Shown one piece after another: positions 43,028 to 51,056 of a stretch of DNA of 64,000 bases. Each line of letters opens with the position of its first letter. Within the stretch, counting starts at the first letter, position 1. This DNA comes from Streptomyces fradiae (GTDB taxonomy: Bacteria; Actinomycetota; Actinomycetes; Streptomycetales; Streptomycetaceae): positions 7,819,797 through 7,883,796 of the forward strand of contig NZ_CP065958.1 in NCBI RefSeq assembly GCF_041270065.1, written 5' to 3'. Both the position numbers and the translations under genes were made by a program. Below the pieces are notes generated by a model. The model was not told the origin of the DNA. It did no database searches and saw only the letters and a list, made by a program, of their open reading frames with translations.

Positions 43028-43115
43028 CTTGACAACCTTGATGCTTGAGAACTTCATGCAACGAAATGAAGGTAGAGGTAGATATTTGAGGTAGTCAAGT
43101 TTCTCGCGGTAGAGT
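43028..43115. promoter_or_regulatory. divergent promoters and MarR operators
   Basis: CTTGACAACCT (43028-43038) and its near reverse complement AGGTAGTCAAG (43089-43099) form widely spaced inverted sites, and CTTCAT/ATGAAG (8-nt spacer) lies between. For the ene-reductase (minus): TTGACT (43098-43093), 18 bp, TACCTT (43074-43069). For the MarR gene: TTGAGG (43086-43091), 18 bp, TAGAGT (43110-43115), 6 nt, ATG. The sites overlap both promoters. Confidence 0.7.
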
Positions 43116-43121
43116 GGCCCC

Positions 43122-43571
43122 ATGACAGAAGCTCCCCGCACCGACACGCCCCGCGCCGACACCGCCCGGCTCATGGAGCTGCTCTCGGTGTCGCTCGGCG
43201 TCTACTACGGCGACTTCACCGTCGCGGCGGCGAGCGAGAACCTCACGGCGAGCCAGGGCAAGGCGCTCACCGTGCTGCGCCGGGGACCCGCCGCGATGCG
43301 CGCCCTGGCCGAGACCATGACCTGCGACGCCTCCAACATGACCGGCATCATCGACCGGCTGGAGAAGCGCGGCCTCGTCCGCCGCGAGGCCGACGCATCC
43401 GACCGGCGCGTCAAGAACGTCATCCTCACGCCCGAGGGCGAGCGCGTCACCGACGCGATCCGCGCGAAGATGCACACCACGCACGACGGCCTGGCCCGGC
43501 TCGACGACACCGACCGGGACACCCTGTACACCTTGCTGGAGCGCGTCTTCGTGTCCGGACCCGCCGTCTGA
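43122..43571 (+). CDS. MarR family regulator of the ene-reductase
   Basis: 149-aa winged-helix regulator. DNA-binding helices read AMRALAETMTCDASNMTGIIDRLEKRGLVRREADASDRRVKNVILTPEGE, with the wing ASDRRVK. A Cys (MTCDAS) lies in the DNA-binding part, which could be redox-sensitive. TAGAGT ends 6 nt before ATG 43122, so the message is probably leaderless. Its operators (43028-43099) overlap both promoters. Confidence 0.93.
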   Translation: MTEAPRTDTPRADTARLMELLSVSLGVYYGDFTVAAASENLTASQGKALTVLRRGPAAMRALAETMTCDASNMTGIIDRLEKRGLVRREADASDRRVKNVILTPEGERVTDAIRAKMHTTHDGLARLDDTDRDTLYTLLERVFVSGPAV

Positions 43572-43693
43572 CCCACCGTGCCGGCCGCCTCCCGCGTGCG
43601 GCCTCCTTCCGCGTGCGGGGGCGGCACGCTGCGGATAGCGTCGGCCGCGGCCTTGGACGCCATTTCCTAGGGAGAGAAGGGAAGGCGGTCGCG

Positions 43694-44188
43694 GTGTCGC
43701 GGGATCGTCGCTTGATCTTGAGTCCGCCGTCCACGGTGTGGAACCTGCTGTCCGACGGCTTTCGCTACGGGGAATGGGTCTCGGGTACGCAGCAGGTCAT
43801 GGCGGTGGACCCGCACTGGCCCGACGTGGGCGCCCGCCTCCGCGTCCGCGTGGGCGTCGGCCCGCTCACCCTCGACGACACCTGTGTCGTCCGCATCTGC
43901 GAGCCCGGGCGCCGACTGGAACTGGAGGCGAAGGCAGATCCCTTCGGCGCCGCCCGCATCGCCATGAATCTGGTGCCCTGGGGCGAGCACACCCTCTTCC
44001 TCCTCGAATGGCATCCCCTGCGGGGCCCCGGCACCCGGATCCACGGGCTCCCCGTCGACTACCTCGTCTCTATCCGCAACGGCATGATGCTGACCAAGCT
44101 CGCCCGGATCGCGGTCCGCGAGCAGCAGAGCCACGAACAGCAGGGCCGCGATCCGGCCGGAGTCCCGGCCGGGACCGCCGGCCGGTGA
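43694..44188 (+). CDS. SRPBCC / polyketide-cyclase-like lipid-binding protein
   Basis: 164 aa from GTG 43694. The N-terminus VSRDRRLILSPPSTVWNLLSDGFRYGEWVSGTQQV is the first strand and helix of the START/SRPBCC fold, and the late helix YLVSIRNGMMLTKLARIAVR closes the cavity. No enzymatic residues can be assigned; it probably binds a small hydrophobic ligand. GGAAGG precedes the start by 9 nt. It sits 4 nt from the stop of the convergent aminotransferase gene. Confidence 0.8.
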   Translation: MSRDRRLILSPPSTVWNLLSDGFRYGEWVSGTQQVMAVDPHWPDVGARLRVRVGVGPLTLDDTCVVRICEPGRRLELEAKADPFGAARIAMNLVPWGEHTLFLLEWHPLRGPGTRIHGLPVDYLVSIRNGMMLTKLARIAVREQQSHEQQGRDPAGVPAGTAGR

Positions 44189-44192
44189 CACC

Positions 44193-45392
44193 TCAGAGGA
44201 ACGAGGAGAGCCCGTCGAGGAACCGGTCCACGTCGTCGGCGGTGCTGTACGGCGCGAGGCCGGCCCGGAGCGCGGGGTCCTCCAGCTTCAGCGCGGTGAA
44301 GGGTTCGTACGCGTAGAACGATCCGGCCGGGGCCACGACGCCCCGCCCGGCCAGATGCACCTGGGCCTCACGGGCGTCGCGGCCCTCGAACGACATCAGC
44401 AGGGTCGGCGTACGGTCGGCCGCCTTCGAGTGCACGGTGACGGCGTCGCCCAGGGACTGCAGGCCCTCCTCGAGCCTGGTGCGCAGCGCCAGCTCGTGCC
44501 GGTGCAGGGAGTCCAGTGACTGCGCGAGCCGCTCGCGGCGCGAGACCGCCGAGCCCGGGTCGAGAGCGGCGAGGAAGTCCACCGCCGCGGTGGCCCCCGC
44601 CAGGATCTCGTAGGGCAGCGTGCCGAACTCGAAACGCTCCGGCACGGTGTCGGGCGACGGCAGGAGCTTGTCCGGGCGGAGGGTCTCCAGGACTTCCGCC
44701 CGGCCGGCGAGCACACCGCAGTGCGGTCCGAGGAACTTGTACGGCGAGCAGACGAACAGGTCGGCGCCGAGGGCGGGTATGTCCACCAGGTGGTGCGCGG
44801 CGTAGTGGACTCCGTCCACGTACACCAGGGCGCCCACCTCGTGCGCCCGGTCGGCGATCCCGCGCACGGGCGGCATGGTGCCCAGCACGTTCGAGGCCGC
44901 GGAGACCGCGACCAGCCGCGTACGGGGCGACAGCGCCCGCTCGTACGACACGAGGTCGAGCTCCGTGGTCGCCGCGTCCAGCTCGATCCAGCGGACCGTC
45001 ACCCCCGCGCGCTCGGCCGCCTGGATCCAGGGCCGCACATTGCAGTCGTGATCCAGGCGGCTGAGGACGATCTCGTCGCCGGCCCGCCAGTCCTTCGCCA
45101 GATGACGGGAGAAGTCGTACGTGAGCTGGGTGGCGCTGCGCCCGTGGACGATGCCGCTCGCGGGCGTGCCCAGCAGGTCGGCACAGGCGGCGCGGAAGTC
45201 CGCCACGGCGCGCTCGGCGTTGAGCTCGGACGGGCTCACGGCTCCCCGGTTGGACAGCGGGCCGGTCAGCGTCGCCGCGATGGCCTCGGCGACGGGTCGG
45301 GGCGTCTGCGTCCCGCCGGGGCCGTCGAAGAAGGCGAGGCCGCTGTCGAGGGACGGGAAGTGGGCCCGCAGGGCGGGCAGGTCGAGGGCCAT
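44193..45392 (-). CDS. cysteine-desulfurase-like class V aminotransferase
   Basis: 399-aa PLP enzyme. Conserved blocks are FFDGPGGTQTPRPVAEAI, the PLP-contacting HGRSATQLTYDFSR, the Asp/His region YVDGVHYAAHHLVDI and the Schiff-base Lys in VCSPYKFLGPHCG. Matches the cysteine-desulfurase-like subfamily of unknown substrate rather than IscS/NifS. ATG 45392 is chosen because the conserved N-terminus follows directly. It diverges from a LysR gene across 136 bp. Confidence 0.88.
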   Translation of the reverse strand: MALDLPALRAHFPSLDSGLAFFDGPGGTQTPRPVAEAIAATLTGPLSNRGAVSPSELNAERAVADFRAACADLLGTPASGIVHGRSATQLTYDFSRHLAKDWRAGDEIVLSRLDHDCNVRPWIQAAERAGVTVRWIELDAATTELDLVSYERALSPRTRLVAVSAASNVLGTMPPVRGIADRAHEVGALVYVDGVHYAAHHLVDIPALGADLFVCSPYKFLGPHCGVLAGRAEVLETLRPDKLLPSPDTVPERFEFGTLPYEILAGATAAVDFLAALDPGSAVSRRERLAQSLDSLHRHELALRTRLEEGLQSLGDAVTVHSKAADRTPTLLMSFEGRDAREAQVHLAGRGVVAPAGSFYAYEPFTALKLEDPALRAGLAPYSTADDVDRFLDGLSSFL

Positions 45393-45528
45393 GGCCTCAG
45401 CTTTCGACGGAGGGGGTGCGCAGGCGGCGGCCTGGGTGGTGGGCGCGGAAGCGGTGGGTTTCCTAGACTCTGGCACCGTGCGTACGGACACGTAAAGCGA
45501 TGGATCAAGAAGGGAGAGCTCACGGTTC

Positions 45529-46455
45529 ATGAAAGCTCAGCCGGATCTGAAGCTCCTCGCCACGTTCCTGGCCGTGGTGCAGCACGGCTCCATGGCCGAG
45601 GCGGCGACAGCCCTCGGCTACGTGCCGTCCGCGGTCTCCCAGCACATCGCCGCGCTGGAGCGCGACCTGGGCATCGAACTGCTCGTCCGCCGCCCGGGCA
45701 GCCGGCTCATCCTGACCGCCGCCGGCCGCTCCCTCGCCCAGGCGGCCCGGACGCTCTTCGAGGCGACGGCCCGCTTCAGGGACACCGCCGACGGCATCGC
45801 CAACCGCGAGATCGCCGAACTGCGCGTCGGCGCCTACCCCAGCGCCGTGAGCCACCTGCTGCCCGGCGTCCTGACCGCTCTCCAGGCCGGCGACCGCGGC
45901 GCCGCCCGGATCCGCCTGGTCATCGTCGAGACCCACGAAGGACTGCCCAGGGTCACCTCGGGCGACCTCGATCTGCTCATCGCCTACCGGTATCTGCCCG
46001 AGGACCCGCCGGTCACCTCCCCCGAGTGGGAGATCACCTCCCTGGGGCACGAGCCACTGGTCCTCGTCGCGGGGCCGCAGCCGGGCCATCGCCCACTCGA
46101 CCTGGCCGCATGCCTGGAAAGGGGATGGACCTCGGGGCATCCGCACAACCCCGATCGGCGTCTGCTGCGGCGCTGGGCCGGAGAACTGGGGATCTCCCCG
46201 GACGTCACGCTGGAGACCGAGGACCTGCACAGCATGCTCGCCATGATCAGAGCCGGCCTGGCCGTGGGCCTGATCCCCGTCACCCTGCTCGCCGAGGAGA
46301 CCGGCCGGCCCACCGTCCAACGCGTCGCCCTGCCGCCGGAGTCCACACCGCTCCACCGCGAGGTCCTCGCCGTGAGCCGACCCGGCCTCCGGCCGCCGGT
46401 CATCGACGAACTGCTCGCGCTGCTCGCCGAGGCCTTGAAGGCCGTCCCGGCGTAG
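45529..46455 (+). CDS. LysR family regulator
   Basis: 308-aa LTTR. N-terminal helix-turn-helix: LATFLAVVQHGSMAEAATALGYVPSAVSQHIAALERDLGIELLVR, with a C-terminal periplasmic-binding-like effector domain. It diverges from the class V aminotransferase, the classical LysR arrangement, so that gene is its likely target. Effector unknown. Confidence 0.93.
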   Translation: MKAQPDLKLLATFLAVVQHGSMAEAATALGYVPSAVSQHIAALERDLGIELLVRRPGSRLILTAAGRSLAQAARTLFEATARFRDTADGIANREIAELRVGAYPSAVSHLLPGVLTALQAGDRGAARIRLVIVETHEGLPRVTSGDLDLLIAYRYLPEDPPVTSPEWEITSLGHEPLVLVAGPQPGHRPLDLAACLERGWTSGHPHNPDRRLLRRWAGELGISPDVTLETEDLHSMLAMIRAGLAVGLIPVTLLAEETGRPTVQRVALPPESTPLHREVLAVSRPGLRPPVIDELLALLAEALKAVPA

Positions 46456-46500
46456 CGCCCGCGAGGCGGGCCGGGGCCGATGCCCCTCCCCGCCCGCATG

Positions 46501-47706
46501 TCACCGGCCGTCCGGGCTCTGCCGCCCCTCCGTCTCCTCCACGCCCGTCCCCCGGAAGATCGAGAACGCCTTGGTCAGGCTCTTCAGCGGCGAGGCGTTC
46601 TGCTTGGGTACCGCGGCCGTCGGCGGCGCCGCCGTGGGCGCCTGGGGCGAGCCGTTGCCCTTGGTCGCCTCGGCGAGGGCGGCGAGCGCCGACTCGGCCG
46701 CCTCCCGGTACAGGTCGCAGGACGCCGTCATGGCTTCGAGGGCCTTGGCGTACCGGGTCACCATGGCCCGGGCGTGCACCAGCTCCTCGTCCGGGGTGAG
46801 CAGGTGCCAGCCCTGGCGCAGCCGGGTCAGGACCTGCTCGGCGTCGGCCGGCATCGGCTGCGGCAGCGCCGCGAACTCCTTGATCCTGCCGAGGAGTTCG
46901 GTCGGCTCCGTGCCGTCCAGGAAGACATTGCGCACGGTGAAGTGGTCCGCCTCGTAGCCCGGAACCCGCTCTGCCGGGGCCAGGACGACGGCTCCACCGC
47001 GCGGGAGCCCCGCCCCCGCCTCCTTCTTGACCGCGAAGTCGGCGATCAGCGCCTGCTCCGGCGCGGCCCGGTGCTCGACCACCCGGTGACGCAGACTCGG
47101 CGGCAGGAACGCCGTGATCGGCTGCCGCCCCAGCACGTCCGGCGTCATCGCCTCGTGCACCACGACGTGGATGTACCAGCTCTGCCGCAGGCAGGCCCGC
47201 AGTACGCGGCGCAGCTCGTCGTCGTCCTTGGGCAGGTGGTTCGCCGCCCGCAGGCGTACGCCCGGCACCGTGTCGTGGTCGTCCCACGCGACCTGGTCGC
47301 TGTCGGGCCAGAACACGGTGGCGGGCGACGGCCAGTCCGCCTGCCACGCCCGCTCCGCCTCGGCGGCCAGGACCCAGCCGACGCTCTCACCGTCGGTACG
47401 GCGCGACTCGGGCTCGTACGTGGTCAGTTGCGCCCGCACCGTGACCCCGTCGCCGACGCGCCAGCGCGCCTCGAAGAGCCGACGGGCGGACGGGCCGGGG
47501 TCGGCGGACTCGTCCCGCGGGTACAGATCGGTGGAGCGGGCCGCCTCCACGGGGTCGAGGTCCAGGAAGTCGTCGATCACCTGGGCCGCCTTCAGCGCGA
47601 TCAGGTTGCGCCGGACGTCCCGCTCGGGCTCGGGCCCGAGGTGGCGTCCGCGCCCGAGCCAGGCGGTGTCGGGGACGGGGGTCGGTGGAGTGCTGTTCTT
47701 GGCCAT
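46501..47706 (-). CDS. conserved hypothetical protein
   Basis: 401 aa, cytosolic, no recognised family. The N-terminal two thirds look like a folded domain (LIALKAAQVIDDFLDLDPVEAARSTDLY; SWYIHVVVHEAMTPD; VPGYEADHFTVRNVFLDGTEPTELLG), and the C-terminus is an Ala/Pro-rich linker ending in a basic segment KSLTKAFSIFRGTG. That tail may be a disordered docking region. ATG 47706; no Shine-Dalgarno stands out. Divergent from the gene at 47981. Confidence 0.65.
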   Translation of the reverse strand: MAKNSTPPTPVPDTAWLGRGRHLGPEPERDVRRNLIALKAAQVIDDFLDLDPVEAARSTDLYPRDESADPGPSARRLFEARWRVGDGVTVRAQLTTYEPESRRTDGESVGWVLAAEAERAWQADWPSPATVFWPDSDQVAWDDHDTVPGVRLRAANHLPKDDDELRRVLRACLRQSWYIHVVVHEAMTPDVLGRQPITAFLPPSLRHRVVEHRAAPEQALIADFAVKKEAGAGLPRGGAVVLAPAERVPGYEADHFTVRNVFLDGTEPTELLGRIKEFAALPQPMPADAEQVLTRLRQGWHLLTPDEELVHARAMVTRYAKALEAMTASCDLYREAAESALAALAEATKGNGSPQAPTAAPPTAAVPKQNASPLKSLTKAFSIFRGTGVEETEGRQSPDGR

Positions 47707-47930
47707 GGAACCGTTCGGTGGGTGAGCAGGGCGAGACCAGTATGGTCCGCCACCCGGGCGAGGGAGGCGATACCCCCGCGCCCGCCGTCACCGATCGAAC
47801 GCCGGCCCGACCGGCAAGCGGCCCGATTCCCGGGTTGGGGGGCGTGCGGCGATCCCCTGCGCAACCACGTGCCGCCGGAATATGCCAACTTGCCTGCGGC
47901 GCCGTCGTTCGCTGTCCCATCGTGGAGGAG

Positions 47931-47950
47931 GGCGGCCCGCTCGGGCCGCC
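47931..47950 (+). other. 9-bp hairpin in the leader of the 47981 gene
   Basis: Perfect 9-bp inverted repeat (47931-47939 with 47942-47950) lying 16 bp upstream of the GGAGG ribosome site. The 274-bp gap 47707-47980 has no other recognised feature. Confidence 0.5.
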
Positions 47951-47980
47951 GCTCTGCGCCGCCGAGGAGGGATTCCCGCG

Positions 47981-48562
47981 ATGTGCTGGAAGCGTGACGG
48001 ATTCGAGTCGCACGAGGGCAAGGTCGGGGTGCTGCTCGCCGACGGCAGCGAGCCGGGGCCGGTCTACTTCGACATGGGCAGCGGTGCCTACTTCCACGAG
48101 TCGACGGACTGGTGGGTCTACACCGGCGACTCCCGCAGGCCGGCCGCGACGGCGATGCGGGGGAGCTGCGCGTGCGGGTGGCGCGGCGAACGGACCGTCC
48201 CGATCGACTGGAAGAAGATCAACCCCGACTACCCCCACGACTACGACGTCTCCGCGCCCGAGCGGGACTGGGAGGCCCACATGGACGACGTCGCGGCCCA
48301 CGCGGTGAAACTGCCCGAGGACGTGGACACCCTGCTGAGCCGGCTGCAGGAGCGCCTCGACGAGCTCGTCGACGAACACCCGCTCGCCGTACTGAAGGCC
48401 GTCGGCGAACTCGAATCGGCCGCCGCCGTCTTCGGCCCCCTGGCCGGCCGGTTCATCACCGGCGGCCGGCAGGAGGCGATCTCCCAGGTCGCCACCGCCC
48501 TCGGCATGACCGAACAGGCCGCCGGTTCCCGCCTGCGGCACTACCAGCACCTCACCTTCTGA
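47981..48562 (+). CDS. hypothetical protein with zinc-finger-like and helical regions
   Basis: 193 aa, no family I can name. After MCWKRDGFESHEGK comes a compact C-A-C segment (GSCACGWRGERTV) that looks metal-binding, then an acidic region and a C-terminal helical stretch QEAISQVATALGMTEQAAGSRLRHYQHL that resembles a sigma-factor-like helix-turn-helix. GGAGG lies 10 nt before ATG 47981. A regulatory role is possible but unproven. Confidence 0.65.
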   Translation: MCWKRDGFESHEGKVGVLLADGSEPGPVYFDMGSGAYFHESTDWWVYTGDSRRPAATAMRGSCACGWRGERTVPIDWKKINPDYPHDYDVSAPERDWEAHMDDVAAHAVKLPEDVDTLLSRLQERLDELVDEHPLAVLKAVGELESAAAVFGPLAGRFITGGRQEAISQVATALGMTEQAAGSRLRHYQHLTF

Positions 48563-48677
48563 CCGACGGCTACGACGGCGGTTCGGGCGGGAGCCGCCGC
48601 CGGGGCGCGAGCCCTTCCCGCCTGAAGGGAGCATGGTGGTGGGAGCCCAGGGGGCGAGAACGGAGGAGAGGCGTGAC

Positions 48678-49400
48678 GTGAAGACGTTCGTGTTGATCCA
48701 CGGTGCCGGAGATGTCGGCTGGTACTGGCACCTGGTCGAGGCCGAACTCCGGGCCCGCGGGCACGACGTGGTCGCTCCGGACCTCCCGGGCGACGACGAC
48801 TCGCTGACCCTCGACGACTACGCCGACGCCGTGGTCGAGGCGGTCGGCGACCGCCACGGCCTCGTCGTCGTGGGCCAGTCGTTCGGCGCGTTCACCGCGC
48901 CGCTCGTCGCGGCACGCCGCCCCGTCGAGGCGCTGGTGCTGGTCGCCGGAATGATCCCCGAGCCGGGGGAGTCACCCGACCAGTGGTGGGGCGACACCGG
49001 CTACGCCGACGCCGTCAGGCGCCAGGCCGCCCGGGACGGCGGCCTCACCGGCAGTGACGACCCCTACGTCGCGTTCTACCACGACGTGCCCCGCCCACCG
49101 GCCGAGGAGGCGATGAGCAGGGAACGGGCACACCCTTCGCCGGCCGCGTCGGCCCAGCCCTGGCCGCTCGACACCTGGCCGGCCGTGCCGACGGGATGCG
49201 TCCTGTGCACGGAAGACCGCTTTCTGCCGCCCGACTTCCTGCGCCGGCTCGTGCGAGAACGCCTCGGTGTGGTCCCGTACGAGATCGCCGCGAGCCATTG
49301 CGTCGCGCTCAGCCGCCCCGTCGAGCTGGCCGACCTGCTGGTCGCCTGCCTGCCACCTGCCCCCGACGAGCCTCGACAACCCTTGAGGCCCATGCCATGA
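48678..49400 (+). CDS. alpha/beta hydrolase
   Basis: 240 aa from GTG 48678. The oxyanion segment is VLIHGAGDVGWYWHLV, the nucleophile elbow VVVGQSFGAFTAP and the late His lies in IAASHCVALSRP. Family is the short esterase/hydroxynitrile-lyase-like group. GGAGAGG precedes GTG 48678 by about 6 nt. Substrate unknown. It lies 29 bp before a small unknown gene. Confidence 0.82.
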   Translation: MKTFVLIHGAGDVGWYWHLVEAELRARGHDVVAPDLPGDDDSLTLDDYADAVVEAVGDRHGLVVVGQSFGAFTAPLVAARRPVEALVLVAGMIPEPGESPDQWWGDTGYADAVRRQAARDGGLTGSDDPYVAFYHDVPRPPAEEAMSRERAHPSPAASAQPWPLDTWPAVPTGCVLCTEDRFLPPDFLRRLVRERLGVVPYEIAASHCVALSRPVELADLLVACLPPAPDEPRQPLRPMP

Positions 49401-49429
49401 TCACCGGATGACCGCTGTCCGAAAGGCCC

Positions 49430-49912
49430 ATGCCGCGTAAGCGGCCCGGCGCGCTCCGCGCCCAGAACCAGATGCCCCGCCGGATGTACGGGAGCGCCGG
49501 CGCGCCCCCGCGTATCGACCGGCTTTCCGGCCGGACGGCGTCCGCGATCCACGCGGAAGAGTCCCGCCGCCCCCGCGACGAAGGCCTCGGACCCGGCGAC
49601 ACCCGCATCGCCCTGAAGTGCTTCCGGACCTTCCTGGCCCGACCGGGGCGCCCCCTGTACGTGCGCCGCACCGTCTGCGGCTGCGACGACTGCGAACTGG
49701 GCGAGAACGTGGCCGTGGCCCGCGACCTCCTCGCGCTGGTCCTGTCCCGGCTTCCGCCGCACCGTGCGCGCCGTGAACTGGCGGCCCTGGTAGCGGAGTT
49801 GGACGAGGAGCTGCGGCGCAGAACGCTGCCCGACCCCTTCGCGTACCGCCAGACCTGGCGCGGGGGAGGCTGGTGGCACGGCCGGATCTACGACGAGACC
49901 TGCCACCTCTGA
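49430..49912 (+). CDS. hypothetical protein with CGCDDC motif
   Basis: 160-aa basic protein of unknown function. The middle holds VCGCDDCELGENVAVARDLLALVL, a probable zinc site followed by a helix, and a Trp/Gly-rich C-terminus (WRGGGWWHGRIYDETC). AAAGG precedes ATG 49430. It could be co-transcribed with the upstream hydrolase. Confidence 0.55.
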   Translation: MPRKRPGALRAQNQMPRRMYGSAGAPPRIDRLSGRTASAIHAEESRRPRDEGLGPGDTRIALKCFRTFLARPGRPLYVRRTVCGCDDCELGENVAVARDLLALVLSRLPPHRARRELAALVAELDEELRRRTLPDPFAYRQTWRGGGWWHGRIYDETCHL

Positions 49913-49939
49913 CCGACCCCGACCCCGACCCCACCCCGC

Positions 49940-50785
49940 TCAGACGTTCTGCTGCACGACACCCCGGGTGGAGAAGGGGACCGGGTCGCCCCCGGTGAAG
50001 TCGCCCGGCGGAATGCCCGGATGATGGCCCTCGTTCCCCGTGGGCTGGGCATCGCCGGCGCTGAGGGTGAGGCGGGAGACGATCCGGTACCGGTCGCCGC
50101 GGTAGAGCGAATGCACGTACTCCACCGCGCGGCCGCGGGTGTCCGTGGTGAGCCGCTCGAACAGCAGCGCGGGGGAGAGCTCGGGCACGTCGAGGAGTTC
50201 GGCCTCGGCGCGGGTGACGACGGTGGGTTCGATCGACTGCACCGCCTCGTCGACCTGGAGGCCGTGCCGGTCCCGCAGATGCTCGTAGAGGTCGCCCTGC
50301 TCCAGTTCCTCACTGGTCAGGCCCGGGGCCAGATCCGCCCGGACGTGCAGGTGCTCGATCGCCATGGGGGAGCCGTCCACGAGGCGCAGGCGGGCGACGT
50401 AGAGGATCTCGGCGGCGGGGGAGATGCGGAGCTTGCGGCTGACCCGGGCACCGGCGGGCAGGGTGCTGAACTCGAGCAGCCTGCTGGTCCACACCCCGCC
50501 GGCCCGCGGCAGGCTGAAGGCGTGCTGGTCGGAGACCAGCTCCTGGGTGATCTTCTCCGCCGCCACGAACATGCCCCGGCCGTGCTCGCGCACGAGCAGC
50601 CCGGCCACGACCAGCTCGTCGACCGCCGCCCTCAGCGTGGGGCGGGACACCCCGAGTTCGGAGCAGAGGGCGCGCTCGGACGGGATGGCGTCGCCGGGAC
50701 GCCGCGCCTCGATGAGCTCGAGGATCGCGTCACGGACCCGCTCGCGCTTGAGCATCGCGCCAGAGGCTGCCGCGTCGATCTCCAT
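49940..50785 (-). CDS. GntR/HutC (UTRA) regulator of the sugar locus
   Basis: 281-aa regulator. Winged helix near residues 12-75: ERVRDAILELIEARRPGDAIPSERALCSELGVSRPTLRAAVDELVVAGLLVREHGRGMFV. UTRA domain follows, with AIEHLHVRADLAPGL and VEYVHSLYRGDRYRIVSRL. It diverges from a sugar importer, as DasR does from dasABC in S. coelicolor, but this protein lacks the longer DasR N-terminus, so it may be a paralogue. Its own -10 (TATAGT, 50833-50828) is flanked by CTGGTCA boxes, suggesting autorepression. Confidence 0.9.
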   Translation of the reverse strand: MEIDAAASGAMLKRERVRDAILELIEARRPGDAIPSERALCSELGVSRPTLRAAVDELVVAGLLVREHGRGMFVAAEKITQELVSDQHAFSLPRAGGVWTSRLLEFSTLPAGARVSRKLRISPAAEILYVARLRLVDGSPMAIEHLHVRADLAPGLTSEELEQGDLYEHLRDRHGLQVDEAVQSIEPTVVTRAEAELLDVPELSPALLFERLTTDTRGRAVEYVHSLYRGDRYRIVSRLTLSAGDAQPTGNEGHHPGIPPGDFTGGDPVPFSTRGVVQQNV

Positions 50786-50820
50786 ACGGTGCTCTCGTTC
50801 GTCGTCGGTCGATGGCTTCT

Positions 50821-50849
50821 CTGGTCAACTATAACTGGTCAGCTGGTCA
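50821..50849. promoter_or_regulatory. CTGGTCA box array (GntR operators)
   Basis: CTGGTCA occurs at 50821-50827, 50835-50841 and 50843-50849, all around the GntR promoter (-10 TATAGT 50833-50828, minus strand). More TTGGTC copies lie at 50953 and 51006 near the importer start. DasR-type sites contain TGGTC in palindromes; here they are direct repeats. Confidence 0.6.
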
Positions 50850-51056
50850 GGTTGCAGCAGTCGTGCAGGTCCCCTGGCCGGTCGGCCGCCTGGCCGCTTC
50901 TTCACACTCGCTGGCTCAAATGTCATCTCTGCTCCGGGGGTTGACGGCGACATTGGTCCATGCCACCTTCATCCCCGCACCAACTGGTAAAGACCCGGCG
51001 GCCGATTGGTCAGGTCGAACTTTACCTCCCGTTCTCAGGCTCCCCAGAGGTGAACC

